A DNA stretch of 64,000 bases, taken from contig NZ_CP146963.1 of NCBI RefSeq assembly GCF_037113525.1, positions 1,550,001-1,614,000 of the forward strand, given 5' to 3'. Below, one piece after another: positions 62,363 to 64,000 of the stretch. The translations under genes and the position numbers were made by a program. How positions within the stretch are numbered: the stretch's first letter is position 1; each line of letters begins with the position of its first letter. The DNA is from Butyrivibrio fibrisolvens. GTDB taxonomy: Bacteria; Bacillota; Clostridia; Lachnospirales; Lachnospiraceae. The notes under the pieces were generated by a model. That model worked only from the letters and a program-made list of their open reading frames with translations, was not told the origin of the DNA and did no database searches.

Positions 62363-63562
62363 TCAGGCATTTCTCCTGAATTCTGTAGGCGTCATATCAT
62401 AGTTCTTTTTAAATACTTTAACGAAGTAATTATTGTCGGAGTAACCGACGTAGCTGCTGATCTCCTGGATTGGAAGATTCGTCTTCTTCAGGAGGTTGGC
62501 AGCTTTTTTGCAGCGCAAAAGAGCTATATACTCTGTCATGGTTACTCCGGTTTCTTTTTTGAATACCTTGGCCAGGTGAGATATGGACATATTGGCATTT
62601 GCTGAGAGATCTTCGTTTGATATATGGTCCCCCAGATGCAGATTGATGTACTCAAGAACCCTCTGAATGGTAGGTGAATACTTATCCAGAGACAGTTTGT
62701 GATTGTGAACTGCCTTTGTCAGCTCAACGATCATATCAATCTGATAGCGGGTCTGAAGATCGGCGTTGTTTGTGGCTGATGAAAGCTGAGTGTATTTTTG
62801 GGTTATCTCATCTATTGTAATGACCGAAAGACCTGATTCTTCCGCAGCTTTTCTGGAAAGAGCTTTAAGTATTGCCAGACCATAGCCCGAGGCATAGTAG
62901 TTAAGGCTCTCTTTCGAAAATACGGAAAGGACCTCAGGGCTGGACATTTTTTCAAATGCGGACAGGATGTTTTTGTTATCGCCGTTTCTTATCATCGATA
63001 GGAACTGTTTTTCCTGATCATATCTCCTGTAGATTTCACTGTAATTCTTCTCGGACAGTTCTGTCTTATCATCTTCTTCAGATACATCCTGAATAAATCC
63101 CGATAGTCTTCTGTATGAATACTCACTTTCCGTAGGGGAAAAAGAGATTATGCATTTGTTTACCACACTGGTTATCTGCTCTGTATATACTATGGGAAAT
63201 GCTGTGTAATACAGCTTGAAGGCCAGTGATTTGGATGAGGATTCATCGTTTTTTGCAAGTACGGTCTCTATCTTAAGCTCTGAATATTTCTCTTTTACAT
63301 AAGGTCCGATTATATAAAACCTGTTATCAAACATAAAAAAAGACAAGCAGATACCGAGCTGGTCTATGAGCTCATAGATCATGCTTGCTTTGGAGGAGGA
63401 CAGAAGATAGCAAAGCGCCTTGCTTGTAAACATGGGCTGCATCTTGATGCTGAAGCAATACTTCTTTTCGAAGGCCTCAAGGGAGCTGTCCATGTCTGTT
63501 GCATCCGTGACATTCACAGAAAGCAGGTTTTTTAAAAGAGCTGAAAAAAGAGTGTGGTCCAT
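62363..63562 (-). CDS. AraC-family transcriptional regulator
   Basis: About 399 aa. The start at 63562 (MDHTLFSALLKNLLSVNVTD) has AGG 6 nt upstream; longer starts up to 63670 translate a palindromic repeat and are rejected. The N-terminal 290 residues form a helical sensor. The C-terminal double HTH is clear: NLHLGDHISNEDLSANANMS, SHLAKVFKKETGVTMTEYIA and SSYVGYSDNNYFVKVFKKNY. It probably controls the sugar genes on either side. Confidence 0.9.
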   Translation of the reverse strand: MDHTLFSALLKNLLSVNVTDATDMDSSLEAFEKKYCFSIKMQPMFTSKALCYLLSSSKASMIYELIDQLGICLSFFMFDNRFYIIGPYVKEKYSELKIETVLAKNDESSSKSLAFKLYYTAFPIVYTEQITSVVNKCIISFSPTESEYSYRRLSGFIQDVSEEDDKTELSEKNYSEIYRRYDQEKQFLSMIRNGDNKNILSAFEKMSSPEVLSVFSKESLNYYASGYGLAILKALSRKAAEESGLSVITIDEITQKYTQLSSATNNADLQTRYQIDMIVELTKAVHNHKLSLDKYSPTIQRVLEYINLHLGDHISNEDLSANANMSISHLAKVFKKETGVTMTEYIALLRCKKAANLLKKTNLPIQEISSYVGYSDNNYFVKVFKKNYDMTPTEFRRNA

Positions 63563-63574
63563 ATTTAACCTCAT

Positions 63575-63659
63575 GTCGCGAGCAAAGCGAGTGACTAATG
63601 GTTCAAATTGGTGGAGCTCGCGACACCAATTTGGGTTTGAAAGTGGAACACTTTCAAAC
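63575..63659. repeat. Palindromic cluster between AraC gene and symporter
   Basis: Nested inverted repeats: GTCGCGAGC (63575-63583) with GCTCGCGAC (63616-63624), CAAATTGGTG (63604-63613) with CACCAATTTG (63624-63633), GTTTGAAAGTG (63635-63645) with CACTTTCAAAC (63649-63659). The first two stems overlap, so alternative folds exist. Resembles an intergenic palindromic element rather than a simple terminator. Confidence 0.65.
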
Positions 63660-63788
63660 TTATTCCTCAAAACAATAAAATAATACTAATCGGGATAAAA
63701 TAATTCTAACATATTGCAAAGCTAAATGATACTATGACCATAACAGGAAAGCTTTCATTGAATAATATGTAACTGAAAGGGGTTAATT

Positions 63789-64000
63789 ATGGGTAAGGAC
63801 AAATCTCTGATAAGAGAAGAAAATGGGGTAACTTATAAAAGAGCTAAAACCTGGCATATTGCGCTTGCAATGATGACAGGTGCCGGGCAGATGGCATTTT
63901 ATCTGCTGATGAATGGTGCAACATATATCGGAAATTCCAACTTTGGAATTCTTGTTGCAGTTACAGGACTTATTATCACAGGATCAAGGCTTTTGGATGG
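63789..64000 (+). CDS. GPH/MelB-type sugar:cation symporter (3' end outside window)
   Basis: The ATG at 63789 has AAAGGGG 8 nt upstream. The first 70 residues are in the window: MGKDKSLIREENGVTYKRAK, then hydrophobic IALAMMTGAGQMAFYLLMNG and VTGLIITGSRLLDG, the first helices and the R-x-x-D motif of glycoside-pentoside-hexuronide symporters. It fits uptake of hemicellulose sugars in this locus. Confidence 0.75.
   Translation, partial: MGKDKSLIREENGVTYKRAKTWHIALAMMTGAGQMAFYLLMNGATYIGNSNFGILVAVTGLIITGSRLLD

Noticed and set aside
63563..63670. N-terminal extension of the AraC regulator
   Set aside because: The extra residues are a translation of the palindromic repeat cluster. A start with a ribosome site exists at 63562.

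Overview
The window looks like chromosomal DNA of a low-GC Firmicute, most likely a Lachnospiraceae of the Butyrivibrio/Pseudobutyrivibrio type. The signs are strong AGGAGG ribosome sites, Tn1549-like integration and mobilisation genes, very large secreted surface proteins with acidic N-termini, and glycoside hydrolases typical of rumen or gut xylan degraders (GH115, GH127). No rRNA, tRNA or CRISPR array was seen. The genus is an inference, not a proof.

Layout. (1) 1-8.3 kb: a class II two-peptide lanthipeptide cluster. It holds LanM (cut by the left edge), two cytolysin-like precursors, a flavodoxin-fold reductase, a C39-peptidase ABC exporter (LanT) split by a frameshift in a G5 tract, and a secreted subtilisin-like LanP. 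Both precursors carry the cytolysin-type GS|GDxxxE processing signature, which explains why both LanT and LanP are present. (2) 9-12.6 kb: a probable defence island. A three-TM membrane protein is followed by an MTH538-type TIR protein, a second TIR protein and a 57-aa protein. Beyond it two convergent genes with nucleotide-hydrolase-like folds share an identical 22-bp palindromic site upstream. (3) 12.8-17.9 kb: an IS21-family element with intact istA/istB, 13-bp inverted ends and a 7-bp target duplication interrupts a 150-codon gene; a tyrosine recombinase, a small CxxC protein and a HEPN-like protein follow.

(4) 18.3-30.6 kb: two giant secreted surface proteins (2779 and about 1194 aa), separated by about 330 nt of consecutive hairpins ending in a terminator next to the second start codon. 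(5) 30.8-33.6 kb: a broken IS1634-like transposase, a small coiled-coil protein, a solitary AAA ATPase, and a 5'-truncated paralogue of the small protein. (6) 34-36.7 kb: an XRE regulator with a perfect upstream palindrome, a LytTR response regulator, a GHKL histidine kinase, and an unlisted 22-aa tryptophan-rich peptide gene with a perfect ribosome site.

(7) 37-44 kb: an integrative mobilisable element with relaxase, MobC, an oriT-like palindrome cluster, the AbiEi/AbiEii toxin-antitoxin pair, a sigma-like factor, a Tn916-type HTH protein, an excisionase-like protein, a ribbon-helix-helix repressor with operator repeats on a consensus promoter, and a Tn916/Tn1549-type integrase. It is followed by direct repeats and covarying palindromic repeats. 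(8) 44-54.9 kb: a LysR-controlled operon (hydrolase, flavodoxin-like reductase, cyclophilin-like lipoprotein), a MATE exporter behind an attenuator, GH115, several gene remnants, HxlR, a cupin, and a radical SAM mobile pair whose MarR partner is eroded. (9) 54.9-64 kb: a LacI-controlled hemicellulose locus with GH127, an ABC sugar transporter (binding protein and two permeases), a YesL/DUF624 protein, an AraC regulator and the start of a GPH-type sugar symporter.
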